From contig NZ_CP028158.1 in assembly GCF_003030345.1 (NCBI RefSeq), positions 5,332,001 to 5,396,000 on the forward strand: a stretch of DNA of 64,000 bases, read 5' to 3'. Below are positions 11,980 to 19,799 of the stretch, one piece after another. Numbering within the stretch: the first letter of the stretch is position 1; every line of letters starts with the position of its first letter. The position numbers were made by a program, and so were the translations under genes. The DNA comes from Plantactinospora sp. BC1. GTDB lineage: Bacteria; Actinomycetota; Actinomycetes; Mycobacteriales; Micromonosporaceae. The notes under the pieces are model-generated. The model searched no databases and had not been told where the DNA came from. It saw only the letters and a program-made list of their open reading frames with translations.

Positions 11980-12638
11980 GACCGCTCTCCGTCCCCGTCG
12001 ACTCCGCCGGCCAGGGGTATCCGGGTGCGCACCGGAAAGCTGTGCAGGTAGAGCAGGACCTGCTCGGTGCCGTCCCCGGGCTCCGGCAGGTCGGCAGCCT
12101 CGACCGCCGGTACGGCGTGCCGGTAGCGGTCGACCACCGCGTGCAGTTCGTCGTTGAGCTGGCGCAGCTCTGCCGGGGTCAGCCGGAGCAGCACGTCGGA
12201 GAAGGTCGCCGCGTCACGCCACTCGACCGGGTATTCGTGCTGCTCAATGATCCAGCGCTCGGTCAGGTCGGCGTGCAGCCGCACCGCGTGCCGGTGCAGC
12301 CAGTCGGCGGCGGCCAGCGCGTCCGGGTCGCCGTCGAAGTTGCTCCGGCGCCAACTGCTGAACTGGTGCGCGGCCCGCCACCAGCGCTGCCGCCCGGAAC
12401 CCCGGTCCGGCTCCTCCACCACCAGCCCGGCGTCGGCGAGCTGCCGCAGGTGGTAGCTGGTGGCGCCGGTGTTGGTGTCGAGTGCCTGGGCCAGCCGGGT
12501 CGCGGTGGCCGGACCGTGGGAGCGGAGCGCGATCAGCAGTCGGGCGCGCAGCGGATGGGCGAGGACGCGGATCTGGGTGCCGTCCAGCGCCACCACCGAG
12601 GACGAGGGCTGCTCCGGAGGTGTCGGCTCGGGTTCCAT
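11976..12638 (-). CDS. ArsR-family (HTH_20) transcriptional regulator
   Basis: This is a 220-residue regulator. The winged helix spans roughly residues 20-95: DGTQIRVLAHPLRARLLIAL, then the recognition region TRLAQALDTNTGATSYHLRQLADAGLV, then the wing EPDRGSGRQRWWRA. The rest is a helical C-terminal domain without metal-binding Cys clusters, so it is probably not a metal sensor. ATG 12638 was chosen over 12710 because the upstream codons run through the operator palindromes. No Shine-Dalgarno precedes it and a TATTGT-like -10 lies about 10 bp upstream, suggesting a leaderless transcript. It is the first gene of an operon with the MFS gene, which it probably represses. Confidence 0.87.
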   Translation of the reverse strand: MEPEPTPPEQPSSSVVALDGTQIRVLAHPLRARLLIALRSHGPATATRLAQALDTNTGATSYHLRQLADAGLVVEEPDRGSGRQRWWRAAHQFSSWRRSNFDGDPDALAAADWLHRHAVRLHADLTERWIIEQHEYPVEWRDAATFSDVLLRLTPAELRQLNDELHAVVDRYRHAVPAVEAADLPEPGDGTEQVLLYLHSFPVRTRIPLAGGVDGDGERS

Positions 12639-12641
12639 GAA

Positions 12642-12684
12642 TGCACAATAACTGTGCACAGGGCCTGTGCACAATAGTTGTGCA
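12642..12684 (-). promoter_or_regulatory. Twin palindromic operator of the arsR-MFS operon
   Basis: Two 17-bp inverted repeats, TGCACAATAACTGTGCA (12642-12658) and TGCACAATAGTTGTGCA (12668-12684), lie 26 bp apart and start 3 bp upstream of the regulator's ATG. They are identical except in the central bases. A TATTGT-like -10 on the minus strand falls inside the proximal copy, so protein bound there would block transcription. Autoregulation by the adjacent ArsR protein is inferred. Confidence 0.75.
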
Positions 12685-12747
12685 TAGAATCTGTGGACGT
12701 GGTGCGGCATGGTCTTCCGCCGACTGGGCGGGCCGGAAACCGAAGAG

Positions 12748-12783
12748 GCGTGCCGGCCGGGTCCGTGGACCCGGCCGGCACGC
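12748..12783 (-). terminator. Hairpin downstream of the DnaJ-C-like membrane protein gene
   Basis: The 17-nt arms GCGTGCCGGCCGGGTCC (12748-12764) and GGACCCGGCCGGCACGC (12767-12783) are perfectly complementary. The real loop would be about CCGTGG. The hairpin sits about 80 bp past the stop of the minus-strand gene and before the arsR operator, so it would insulate the two. Confidence 0.65.
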
Positions 12784-12814
12784 CGTCACCTATGGCACCG
12801 CCCCGCCCCCCGAC

Positions 12815-12868
12815 GGGAGGCCGTCATCGCCTCCGGTCAGCGGGAGGCGGTCGTCGCCGCCGGTCAGC
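12815..12868. repeat. 27-bp tandem duplication spanning a stop codon
   Basis: Units at 12815-12841 and 12842-12868 share 24 of 27 bases. The second contains the stop (12864-12866) of the minus-strand DnaJ-C-like gene, and the first is a non-coding copy just beyond it. This is one of five such gene-end duplications in the window. Confidence 0.88.
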
Positions 12869-14387
12869 CGCCCGGGAACGAGTTCGGGTCGACCTCGCTG
12901 GTCTGGGCGTTGCCGCCCGCGACCGGGGTCAGCGTGATCGTCCAGATCGTGTACTGGCTGGAGGTGGTGGTGAACTTGAAGGTGTCCTCGAACCGCTGGA
13001 AGTTGCAGTTCCGGCTGAACGCCTTGGCCCGGGCGTCCCAGTCCTTGCCACCGGTCATGTAGATCCGGTAGGTGCCGTCCTTGACCGAGGAGACGGTGTG
13101 CTTGCCCTTGGCCCGGACGTAGACGCTGACCGTCGGCGTCTTGGCGCTGCCCAGCACCAGGTTGATGACCGCGTCGCTGCTGCCGCCGTTCTCGATCTTC
13201 AGTTGCCCCTGCCCGCTGCGCACCCGCTTGATGTACGCGCCGTTGCTCAGCCGCCGGTTGCTGTCCGCCGTCTTCTTCGGCACGAACTTGCCGACCTGGT
13301 ACGGCTGCGCCGGGTCCGCCGCCGCCAGCGCCTGCTGCGCGGTGCGTACGTCCTCGGCGGCCGGGTCACGGCTCAGCCGGGCCAGCGCGGACGAACCGAG
13401 GCAGACCTCACCGGCCCCGGCGGCCGAACCCGTCTCGGTGATCGAGTCGACCATGCCCTCCAGCCCGCGCAGCAGGTCGGCGTGCGCCGTCGCGGCGTTC
13501 TGCGGCGGCACCACGTTGGACAGTGCGCTGATCTGCTGGTCGAGCGTCCGCCCGATGGTGCCGGCGGCGGCGCCCACCGCCTTGGGGTTCTTGGCCGCGC
13601 CGAGCTGGGTGAAGCCGGGCGCCAACGCCTTGTCGACCTCGGCCAGCAGCGCCTGGTATTCCTGGACGCTGATCGGCGCCGCGCTCGGCGACGGCTCCCC
13701 GTCCTGCCCGGAGGCCGTCCGGTTCGAGGGCGGGTCGTCGGAGCCCCGGTTGCCGGCCCAGATCAGCAGCGGTACCGCCAGGGCGACCAGCAGGACCACG
13801 GCGACGGCACCGCCGACGATGGCGATGATCTTGCCGCGCCCCGACTTGGCGGGCGGCGGCGGAAACGCACCGAACTGCGGCGGGCCGCCGAACGGCGGGC
13901 CGGGCGGGCCGGCACCGAACGGGGTCGGCGGACCCGAGACCGGCGGGGTGCCGAACGGAGCCGTGGGCGGACCCGAGACCGGCGGGGTGCCGAACGGAGC
14001 GGTCGGCGGGGCCGAGACCGGCGGCGGCGCCCCAAACTGAGCCGTCGGCGGGGCCGAGACCGGCGGCGGTGCCCCGAACGGCGTGGTCGGCGGGGCCGAC
14101 GTCACCGGCGGGACCGGGCCACCGAACGGAGCGGCTCCGAAGCTCGTGGGGACCGCGCCGCCTCCGCCCGGCACGATCCGGATCTGGACGTACGCGTCCC
14201 GGGGCGGGCCGCCGGGCACGGTCGCCGGCCCGATGCCGGGCAGCCGCAGTACGGTGCCGTCGCCGAGCCCGGCCGGGATCCGCAATGGGGTGCTCTGGCC
14301 CGACCAGGGCAGCACGACGGTCTTGACGACCTCGGTTCCCGCCTCGCTCGGGTCCAGGTCGATGATCAGATCAGGGTTGGGCGCCAT
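12864..14387 (-). CDS. Membrane protein with N-terminal DnaJ-C-like fragment and extracytoplasmic domain
   Basis: This is a 507-residue protein. Residues ~1-75 resemble one beta-barrel half of the DnaJ C-terminal substrate-binding domain (KTVVLPWSGQSTPLRIPAGL followed by GTVLRLPGIGP and DAYVQIRIVPG). No J domain is present. A Pro-rich linker of PPTAPFGTPPVSG-like repeats (~80-190) leads to one membrane helix (GKIIAIVGGAVAVVLLVALAVPLLIW). About 290 extracytoplasmic residues follow, first helical and then beta-rich (SVYVRAKGKHTVSSVKDGTYRIYM, with the cysteine in SRNCNFQRFEDTF). I know no family name for the whole. ATG 14387 is chosen because it directly precedes the DnaJ-like strand. It may sense or bind protein ligands, but that is speculative. 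Confidence 0.8.
   Translation of the reverse strand: MAPNPDLIIDLDPSEAGTEVVKTVVLPWSGQSTPLRIPAGLGDGTVLRLPGIGPATVPGGPPRDAYVQIRIVPGGGGAVPTSFGAAPFGGPVPPVTSAPPTTPFGAPPPVSAPPTAQFGAPPPVSAPPTAPFGTPPVSGPPTAPFGTPPVSGPPTPFGAGPPGPPFGGPPQFGAFPPPPAKSGRGKIIAIVGGAVAVVLLVALAVPLLIWAGNRGSDDPPSNRTASGQDGEPSPSAAPISVQEYQALLAEVDKALAPGFTQLGAAKNPKAVGAAAGTIGRTLDQQISALSNVVPPQNAATAHADLLRGLEGMVDSITETGSAAGAGEVCLGSSALARLSRDPAAEDVRTAQQALAAADPAQPYQVGKFVPKKTADSNRRLSNGAYIKRVRSGQGQLKIENGGSSDAVINLVLGSAKTPTVSVYVRAKGKHTVSSVKDGTYRIYMTGGKDWDARAKAFSRNCNFQRFEDTFKFTTTSSQYTIWTITLTPVAGGNAQTSEVDPNSFPGG
13925..14110. repeat. In-frame 39-48-bp repeats encoding PPTAPFGTPPVSG linkers
   Basis: At least five degenerate units carry the core GAGACCGGCGG-G-GCCCCGAACGG. 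They encode the proline-rich linker between the DnaJ-C-like region and the membrane helix of the minus-strand gene. Confidence 0.8.
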
Positions 14388-14460
14388 GGACCGAGTATGA
14401 GCATCCGAAGCAAGTCGATTGCCGCCCACCCCCGGTCGTCCCGGAGCGCGCCCCGGCAGC

Positions 14461-14490
14461 GCCTCCCGGTACACGGACGTCCCGGGAGGC
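14461..14490 (-). terminator. Hairpin downstream of aspS
   Basis: The arms GCCTCCCGG (14461-14469) and CCGGGAGGC (14482-14490) form a 9-bp stem with a 12-nt loop. It begins 16 bp beyond the aspS stop and lies 74 bp before the start of the next gene on the same strand, consistent with termination of aspS. Confidence 0.55.
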
Positions 14491-14505
14491 TTCGCCGCGA
14501 ATGCC

Positions 14506-16314
14506 TCAGGAGGGCTCGACCGGGGCGGCCACCCCGGCCGTGCCGCCGTGCGGCGCCGCCGCCGGCTTCGGCTTGGCGTCGATGCCCGCCTCGGCCCGCT
14601 GCTGCGCGGTGATCGGAGTCGGCGCGCTGGTCAGCGGGTCGAACCCGCCCCGGGTCTTCGGGAAGGCGATCACCTCACGGATCGAGTCCGCCCCGGCCAG
14701 CAGCATGCAGATCCGGTCCCAGCCGAAGGCGATCCCGCCGTGCGGCGGCGGCCCGTACTTGAACGCCTCCAGCAGGAAGCCGAACTTGTCGGCCGCGTCC
14801 TCCGGGCTGAGGCCGAGCAGGTCGAAGACCCGACGCTGTACGTCGGCCCGGTGGATACGGATCGAGCCGCCGCCGATCTCGTTGCCGTTGCAGACGATGT
14901 CGTACGCGTACGCCAGCGCCCGGTCCGGCGCCTCCTCGAACCGGTCCACCCAGTCGGCGTTCGGCGAGGTGAAGGGGTGGTGCACGGCGGTCCAGCCGCC
15001 CTCGTCGGTGCGCTCGAACATCGGCGCGTCGACCACCCAGCAGAACGCCCAGGCGCTCTCGTCGACCAGGCCGGCCCGCTTGGCGATCTCGATCCGGGCC
15101 GCGCCGAGCAGCTCCTGCGCATCCCGCCGGTCGGCGCTGGCGGCGAAGAAGACGGCGTCGCCCGGCTTCGCCCCGACCGCGTCGGCCAGCCCGGCCAGGT
15201 GCTCGGCCGACAGGTTCTTCGCCACCGGCCCCCGGGCCTCGCCGGACTCGGCGTCCAGCACCACGTACGCCAGGCCACGGGCGCCGCGCGCCTTGGCCCA
15301 GTCCTGCCAGCCGTCCAGCTCCTTGCGGCTCTGCCCGGCACCGCCCGGCATCACCACCGCGCCGACGTAGCCACCGGCGTCGATCGCACCGGCGAAGACC
15401 CGGAACTCGGTGCCGCGCAGGTAGTCGGTCAGCTCGGTCAGCTCGACCCCGTAGCGCAGGTCGGGCTTGTCGGAGCCGTACCGGTCCATCGCGTCGTGCC
15501 AGGTGATCCGGGGGATCGGCCGGCCGATCTCGTGCCCGGCCAGCTCCCGCCAGAGCGTGGCGACGATCTCCTCGCCGAGGTCGATCACGTCGTCCTCGGT
15601 GACGAACGACATCTCGACGTCGAGCTGGGTGAACTCCGGCTGCCGGTCGGCCCGGAAGTCCTCGTCCCGGTAGCAGCGGGCGATCTGGTAGTAGCGCTCC
15701 ATCCCGCCGACCATCAGCAACTGCTTGAAAAGCTGCGGAGACTGCGGCAGGGCGTACCAGGTGCCGGGCTGGAGGCGTACCGGCACCAGGAAGTCGCGGG
15801 CACCCTCCGGGGTCGACCGGGTCAGGGTCGGCGTCTCGATCTCCAGGAAGTCGCGGCCGTGCAGCACCTTCCGGGCGAGCTGGTTGGCCGCCGAGCGCAG
15901 CCGCAGCGCCCGGGCCGGACCGCTGCGCCGCAGGTCGAGGTAGCGGTATTTGAGGCGTACGTCGTCGCCGGCCTCCACCTGGTCGTCCACCGGCAGCGGC
16001 AGCGGCGCCGCCTCGGAGAGGATCTCCAGCCGGTCGACCGTCACCTCGATCTCGCCGGTGGCCAGCTCGGGGTTGTCGTTCCCCTCGGGGCGGCGGGTCA
16101 CCTCGCCGGTGACCTGGACGCAGTACTCGTTGCGCAGCGCGTGTGCCGAATCCATCCCCTCCCGGAAGACCACCTGCACGACACCGGAGGCGTCCCGCAG
16201 GTCGACGAAGATGACTCCGCCGTGGTCCCGCCGGCGGGCGACCCAACCGGCGAGGGTCACCGTGCTGCCGGCGTCCACCGCGCGCAGGGTGCCGGCGTCA
16301 TGGGTACGGATCAC
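14506..16314 (-). CDS. aspS: Aspartyl-tRNA synthetase (bacterial type)
   Basis: AspRS charges tRNA-Asp and, in organisms lacking AsnRS, may also charge tRNA-Asn. The 602 residues have an N-terminal OB fold ([23 protein letters not shown]). Class II motif 1 is [20 protein letters not shown], and motif 2 includes [20 protein letters not shown]. The bacterial GAD insertion lies in the middle. Motif 3 is [20 protein letters not shown] near the C-terminus. The GTG at 16314 ([12 protein letters not shown]) is chosen over 16365, since GAGGAGACACC lies just upstream and homologues begin at this point. Whether it is discriminating cannot be decided here. Confidence 0.96.
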   Translation of the reverse strand: MIRTHDAGTLRAVDAGSTVTLAGWVARRRDHGGVIFVDLRDASGVVQVVFREGMDSAHALRNEYCVQVTGEVTRRPEGNDNPELATGEIEVTVDRLEILSEAAPLPLPVDDQVEAGDDVRLKYRYLDLRRSGPARALRLRSAANQLARKVLHGRDFLEIETPTLTRSTPEGARDFLVPVRLQPGTWYALPQSPQLFKQLLMVGGMERYYQIARCYRDEDFRADRQPEFTQLDVEMSFVTEDDVIDLGEEIVATLWRELAGHEIGRPIPRITWHDAMDRYGSDKPDLRYGVELTELTDYLRGTEFRVFAGAIDAGGYVGAVVMPGGAGQSRKELDGWQDWAKARGARGLAYVVLDAESGEARGPVAKNLSAEHLAGLADAVGAKPGDAVFFAASADRRDAQELLGAARIEIAKRAGLVDESAWAFCWVVDAPMFERTDEGGWTAVHHPFTSPNADWVDRFEEAPDRALAYAYDIVCNGNEIGGGSIRIHRADVQRRVFDLLGLSPEDAADKFGFLLEAFKYGPPPHGGIAFGWDRICMLLAGADSIREVIAFPKTRGGFDPLTSAPTPITAQQRAEAGIDAKPKPAAAPHGGTAGVAAPVEPS

Positions 16315-16480
16315 GACAGGTGTCTCCTCACGTCTGTCCGGGCGGTCCGGGCTGCTGCCCGACATTCTGTCAGGACGGCCCGGACCGCCCGGCGCCCCAC
16401 CCGCCGCGATCGCCGAAACCCTCCTGGTCGTAGGCGCCTCCTGGTCGTACGTGCGTTCGAGCGGGGGTTACCATCGGCGC

Positions 16481-17137
16481 ATGACGTCCGGCGCCTACCA
16501 GCCCTCGATGCTGGATCTCGCCACCGGCGCGGGGATCGCCGGTGACGGTGCCGGGCTCGGTCCGCTCGCCGGGGCACTCCGCCGGCACGAGCTGAGCTCG
16601 GGTGCCTGGGTCGACCACCTGCCCGGCTGGGTCGAGGGCTCCGACGCGGTGCTGGGTACCCTGCTCGACCGGGTCGACTGGCAGGCCGAACGCCGCCGGA
16701 TGTACGACGGCGTGGTCGACGTCCCCCGGCTGCTCCGCTGGTACGCCGGCGGCGAGCCGCTCCCGCACCCGGTGCTGGACGCCGCCCGGGAGCGGCTGAG
16801 CCGGCACTACTCCGCGGAGTTGGGCGAGCCGTTCGTCACCGCCGGGATGTGTCTCTACCGGGACGGGCGGGACAGCGTCGCCTGGCACGGTGACACCCAC
16901 GGCCGCTCGGCCCGCGAGGACACCATGGTCGCGATCGTCTCCTTCGGCTCGCCCCGGCCGCTGCTGCTGCGTCCGCGCGGTGGCGGCGGGCCGAGCCTGC
17001 GCTTCCCGCTCGGACACGGCGACCTGATCGTGATGGGCGGCTCCTGCCAACGCAGCTGGGAGCACGCGATTCCCAAGACGTCCCGGCCGGTGGGTCCGCG
17101 GGTCAGCGTGCAGTTCCGGCCGGCCGGCGTGGCCTGA
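16481..17137 (+). CDS. AlkB-like 2-oxoglutarate/Fe(II) oxygenase
   Basis: AlkB-family enzymes oxidatively remove alkyl groups from nucleic acid bases. This 218-residue protein shows the metal-binding HxD as HGD in SVAWHGDTHGR (~residue 130) and the distal His in RSWEHAIPKT (~195). The 2-oxoglutarate-binding R-x5-R pattern appears in RPVGPRVSVQFRP (~202-212). FVTAGMCLYRDGRDSV is also typical. ATG 16481 follows a short spacer after GGGGGTTACC. It is divergent from aspS across about 165 bp and convergent with the 17214 gene. The protein is clearly an AlkB homologue; the substrate (DNA, RNA or protein) is inferred only from the family. Confidence 0.9.
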   Translation: MTSGAYQPSMLDLATGAGIAGDGAGLGPLAGALRRHELSSGAWVDHLPGWVEGSDAVLGTLLDRVDWQAERRRMYDGVVDVPRLLRWYAGGEPLPHPVLDAARERLSRHYSAELGEPFVTAGMCLYRDGRDSVAWHGDTHGRSAREDTMVAIVSFGSPRPLLLRPRGGGGPSLRFPLGHGDLIVMGGSCQRSWEHAIPKTSRPVGPRVSVQFRPAGVA

Positions 17138-17163
17138 CCGGACCCCGCCCGAGCGGAGTCCGG
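17138..17163 (+). terminator. Hairpin between convergent genes (AlkB-like and 17214)
   Basis: The arms CCGGACCCCG and CGGAGTCCGG pair over 10 positions with one mismatch around a 6-nt loop. The hairpin directly follows the TGA of the oxygenase gene. It could stop transcription from either side. Confidence 0.4.
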
Positions 17164-17213
17164 CGGAGCCCCGGTCGCCCGGGACCCCGCCGGGATGCGC
17201 GACGCCGCCGCCG

Positions 17214-17621
17214 TCAGCCCTGGTGGATGTCGTCGTGCCAGGGCCCGCTGTGTGCCACGAGGGTACGGATCTGCCCGATCGTGGCGTCCGGGGCGAGGAT
17301 CGCCGTGCGCCACCGCCGGATCATCATGGTCGCCTCCCCGACCACGGTCCGGAGTTCGGAAATCTCCCTGGTCGCCTTCTCCACCTGCTGCCGGGCGACG
17401 ATCGTCTCCGCCTCCAGCTCGGCGACCCGCAGCTTGAGCGGTTGCACCAGGGTGAGCGCGGTGTCGGTCAGTACGTCGGCGGCGTCCGCCCGGAACCGGC
17501 GCCGTTGCAGCAGCACTGCGGCGGCCGAGGCGACTCCGCCGCCGCCACCGAGGATGCCGATGGCGGAGAGCAGGATCTGGACCCAGGGCGGGCCCGACTC
17601 AGGGGGCACTGGAGCGGTCAC
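17214..17621 (-). CDS. Small membrane-anchored coiled-coil protein, possibly phage-derived
   Basis: The protein has 135 residues from GTG 17621, with GGAG six bases upstream. A single N-terminal membrane helix (VQILLSAIGILGGGGGVASAAAVLL, ~13-37) is followed by a basic stretch and a predicted coiled coil (~45-105, including LKLRVAELEAETIVARQQVE and ATREISELRTVV). A short tail ends in HDDIHQG. The family is not recognised. The gene overlaps the preceding membrane-protein gene by 23 bp. Small TM plus coiled-coil proteins downstream of a beta-helix gene are common in actinophage tail-lysis regions, so a holin-like or tail-accessory origin is possible but unproven. Confidence 0.6.
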   Translation of the reverse strand: MTAPVPPESGPPWVQILLSAIGILGGGGGVASAAAVLLQRRRFRADAADVLTDTALTLVQPLKLRVAELEAETIVARQQVEKATREISELRTVVGEATMMIRRWRTAILAPDATIGQIRTLVAHSGPWHDDIHQG

Positions 17622-18123
17622 CGAATGCTCCTTCCACGAGTACCGGTACCCCGACCGGACCGCGCCGCTCGTGCGCCCGGGCCAGCCGGTAGAGGTGCCG
17701 GGCGATCTGCGCGCACCGCCACCAGGAGGCGACGGCCACCGCGGCGATGAAGAGACCGGCGGCGAGTCCCGGCCGGCCCGAGATGACGAAGACCGCGATG
17801 GCGTACATCCCGGTGACGGCGCCGAAGGCCAGCAGCGCACCGAGTTCCACGCCCATGCCGGTGGCGGGTTGCCCCCGCCAGGCGACCCCGCACAGCCCCG
17901 CGACCCCGGCCAGGATGAGGCCGACGGCCCAGACCTGCTCCAGCAGGGTGGGCATGGCGACGGCGACCGACCGGGGGCGGCTGTCGAGCACCACCAGGAG
18001 CACCCCGCAGACCACGGCGGTGGCCAGCGAGGTCACCTCGAACGGATGCCGACCGGAGACCATCCGGACGGGCCGGGACCGCCAGCGCGGCTGGGGACGC
18101 GGGGGTACCTCGCGATCACTCAT
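17599..18123 (-). CDS. Multi-pass membrane protein of unknown function
   Basis: The protein has 174 residues from ATG 18123; the first in-frame ATG (18156) lies inside the preceding gene. A basic, Pro-rich N-terminus precedes about four hydrophobic segments (FEVTSLATAVVCGVLLVVL; LLEQVWAVGLILAGVAGLCGV; ELGALLAFGAVTGMYAIAVFVI; LAAGLFIAAVAVASWWRCAQI). A cytoplasmic tail follows. There is no family I recognise. It overlaps its upstream neighbour by 8 bp and its downstream neighbour by 23 bp, so the three genes (18868 to 17214) form a tight operon. The tandem arrangement suggests a joint role, possibly as a phage-derived module. Confidence 0.6.
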   Translation of the reverse strand: MSDREVPPRPQPRWRSRPVRMVSGRHPFEVTSLATAVVCGVLLVVLDSRPRSVAVAMPTLLEQVWAVGLILAGVAGLCGVAWRGQPATGMGVELGALLAFGAVTGMYAIAVFVISGRPGLAAGLFIAAVAVASWWRCAQIARHLYRLARAHERRGPVGVPVLVEGAFGDRSSAP

Positions 18124-18868
18124 GCCCGACCGGCCGGCCGTTGTCGAACCAGACATTGGACTTCTCCCAGGTCACTCCCGGGTGGGTGGGGCGGGCGACG
18201 ATGCCGGTGCGGTGGTGGCGGCCGAAGACGTTGCCCCGGAACAGCACCGCCGAGGCGGCGAGGTCTGGCCGGATCCCGATGGTGTAGTTGCCGCCGTCGC
18301 AGTAGTTCTCCTCGAAGCGCAGGTTCTGCACGGCGAGGCCGAGACTGAGGCACGAGTTCATCGCCTCGGCCGTACTCGGCCGGTAGGCGTCCAGCCGGTT
18401 GTGCCGGATGAGCACGTCGCCGACGCCGACGACCCGTACGCAGTCGTTGTGCGAGCCGGGCACCCGGACCAGGTCGTGGATCCACGAGTCGACGACGGTG
18501 ACCCGGGAGCCGATCCACAACCCGTCCTGGACATGGTGCAGGTTCACCCGGCGCAGGGTGTAGTCGTCGAAACAGACGCCGACCGGGGAGCGTCCCCGGC
18601 CGTCGATCTCCACGTCCTCGGCGACCAGGTTGACCGCCGAGTCGAAGGTCCGGATCGGAAAGGTGGCGCCGTCGGAGGTGATCCTCGACCGGCGGATCGT
18701 GACGTTCCTGGCGTGCACGCTGACCCGCCCGGTGATGTGCAGGTTCGAGATCACCTGACCGTCCCGCCGCAGGTCCAGCGGACCGGATCGGGTCAGGACG
18801 GTGTTGGGCGGTACGCCGGTGCTGGCCGGTCCCGGCCAACAGGTCAGTGGTACGAGCGGTGTGGGCAT
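18116..18868 (-). CDS. Right-handed parallel beta-helix protein
   Basis: The protein has 250 residues with repeated short beta turns typical of right-handed beta-helices (pectate-lyase-like fold): ISNLHITGRVSVHARNVTIRRSRI, VAEDVEIDGRGRSPVGV, CFDDYTLRRVNLHHVQDGLWI, VTVVDSWIHDL, VLIRHNRLDAYRP and NLRFEENYCDGG. No signal peptide is visible, which argues against a secreted polysaccharide lyase and fits a phage tail-spike-like or cytoplasmic structural protein. ATG 18868 is preceded by GGGAGAGACC. It heads a three-gene overlapping operon. Catalytic residues cannot be assigned from sequence alone. Confidence 0.75.
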   Translation of the reverse strand: MPTPLVPLTCWPGPASTGVPPNTVLTRSGPLDLRRDGQVISNLHITGRVSVHARNVTIRRSRITSDGATFPIRTFDSAVNLVAEDVEIDGRGRSPVGVCFDDYTLRRVNLHHVQDGLWIGSRVTVVDSWIHDLVRVPGSHNDCVRVVGVGDVLIRHNRLDAYRPSTAEAMNSCLSLGLAVQNLRFEENYCDGGNYTIGIRPDLAASAVLFRGNVFGRHHRTGIVARPTHPGVTWEKSNVWFDNGRPVGHE

Positions 18869-19056
18869 GGTCTCTCCCGAACAGACCTCGTGGGGTGCGG
18901 GCTACCGCGACAGATGCACGCCCAACGTCGCTCCGCCCGCCCGCGGGGTCCTTCAGAGGTCTGGCCCTACCGCCGGTCGGGTCGCCAGGTCGATGATCGA
19001 CGGAACTCGATCACCCCGGATATCACTCATGTTACCGACGTACCGGCCATGGGACA

Positions 19057-19074
19057 TTTGTTCGGACGGACAAA
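19057..19074. promoter_or_regulatory. Palindromic operator-like site upstream of the beta-helix cassette
   Basis: The sequence TTTGTTCGGACGGACAAA is an 18-bp inverted repeat with one mismatched pair. It lies about 185 bp upstream of the beta-helix ATG, in the 276-bp gap between that gene and the MarR-like gene. The flanking segment contains TAACAT on the minus strand, which could serve as a -10. No regulator is assigned. Confidence 0.4.
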
Positions 19075-19144
19075 TCACGGACAGAGAACGTCGCTGACCT
19101 GCGCATACTCCGTCGACGAGGCCGGTCGGGTCGGTGCGCCGGGG

Positions 19145-19645
19145 TCAGCCGGTCGACTCCCCGTGACTGCGCCGCCGGGTCTCGTTCCACCGCTCGACGA
19201 GCGCGGCCATCTCGTCCTGGACGAAGAAGAGGAAGTCGCGCATGTCGGCCAGTCGGGTACCGGCCGGTGACGCGTCGCCGCCGACCGCGACCACGCCCTG
19301 GTCCATCAGGTCGCCGAGTTTCTGGTAGACCCCGCTCTGCACCGCCGCCGTGTACCAGATGTCGTCCGGGGCGTGGTAGCGGTCCCGCCGGGAGTTGGGT
19401 ACCGGCTCCCGCAGCACCAGGTTGACGTGCAGCAGATAGCGCAGCGCGCCGGAGATCGCGGCGGCGCTGACGCCGAGCCGCTGCGCGATCTCCCCGGCGG
19501 TGAGCCCCGGCTCGTCGGTCACCATCAGGGCGCCCAGCACCCGGGCCGCCATCCGGGGTACGCCGAGGTCGCTGAAGGACAACGCGAACTGTTCGACGAA
19601 GCGGCGTACGGCCTCCTCGTCCCGAGGAACCTCGATTCGCGTCAT
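19145..19645 (-). CDS. MarR/GbsR-like transcriptional regulator
   Basis: The protein has 166 residues. The winged helix at ~25-95 reads FSDLGVPRMAARVLGALMVT, then AGEIAQRLGVSAAAISGALRYL, then HVNLVLREPVPNSRRDRYH. The FxxxFAxxxxxxGxPRMAARVLGxL opening is characteristic of the GbsR-type branch of MarR proteins. A helical dimerisation C-terminus follows. ATG 19645 has GAAGGACGGGA upstream. The gene lies downstream of, and in the same direction as, an ABC exporter, separated from it by a terminator, so it has its own promoter. A shared operator-like motif at 19654 and 22360 suggests that it controls both itself and the exporter. Confidence 0.87.
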   Translation of the reverse strand: MTRIEVPRDEEAVRRFVEQFALSFSDLGVPRMAARVLGALMVTDEPGLTAGEIAQRLGVSAAAISGALRYLLHVNLVLREPVPNSRRDRYHAPDDIWYTAAVQSGVYQKLGDLMDQGVVAVGGDASPAGTRLADMRDFLFFVQDEMAALVERWNETRRRSHGESTG

Positions 19646-19653
19646 TCCCGTCC

Positions 19654-19669
19654 TTCGCTAGCTTCTGAA
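19654..19669 (-). promoter_or_regulatory. Candidate operator upstream of the MarR/GbsR-like gene
   Basis: TTCGCTAGCTTCTGAA lies 9 bp upstream of the regulator's ATG. It matches 12 of 16 positions of the palindrome TTCACAAGTTTGTGAA found upstream of the ABC exporter. This supports a common binding protein, most simply the regulator itself. Confidence 0.5.
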
Positions 19670-19712
19670 GATCGTGTAATTGTGCCTCAACACCGCGTGA
19701 GCAGGCCAACGG

Positions 19713-19744
19713 CTCCAGCCGCGCCCGTCGGGGCGCGGCTGGAG
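19713..19744 (-). terminator. Terminator of the ABC exporter operon
   Basis: The perfect 14-bp arms CTCCAGCCGCGCCC (19713-19726) and GGGCGCGGCTGGAG (19731-19744) enclose a GTCG loop. It is placed 56 bp past the permease stop and before the MarR-like gene. Confidence 0.8.
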
Positions 19745-19799
19745 GGGTGGTAGGGGCGGCCGGCGGGACGCCTGCCGGTGGCCGGCGGGGCGGTGTCGT

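Noticed and set aside
17214-18868. Intact prophage
   Set aside because: Only three small genes are involved. There is no integrase, portal, capsid, terminase, lysin or direct-repeat attachment site.
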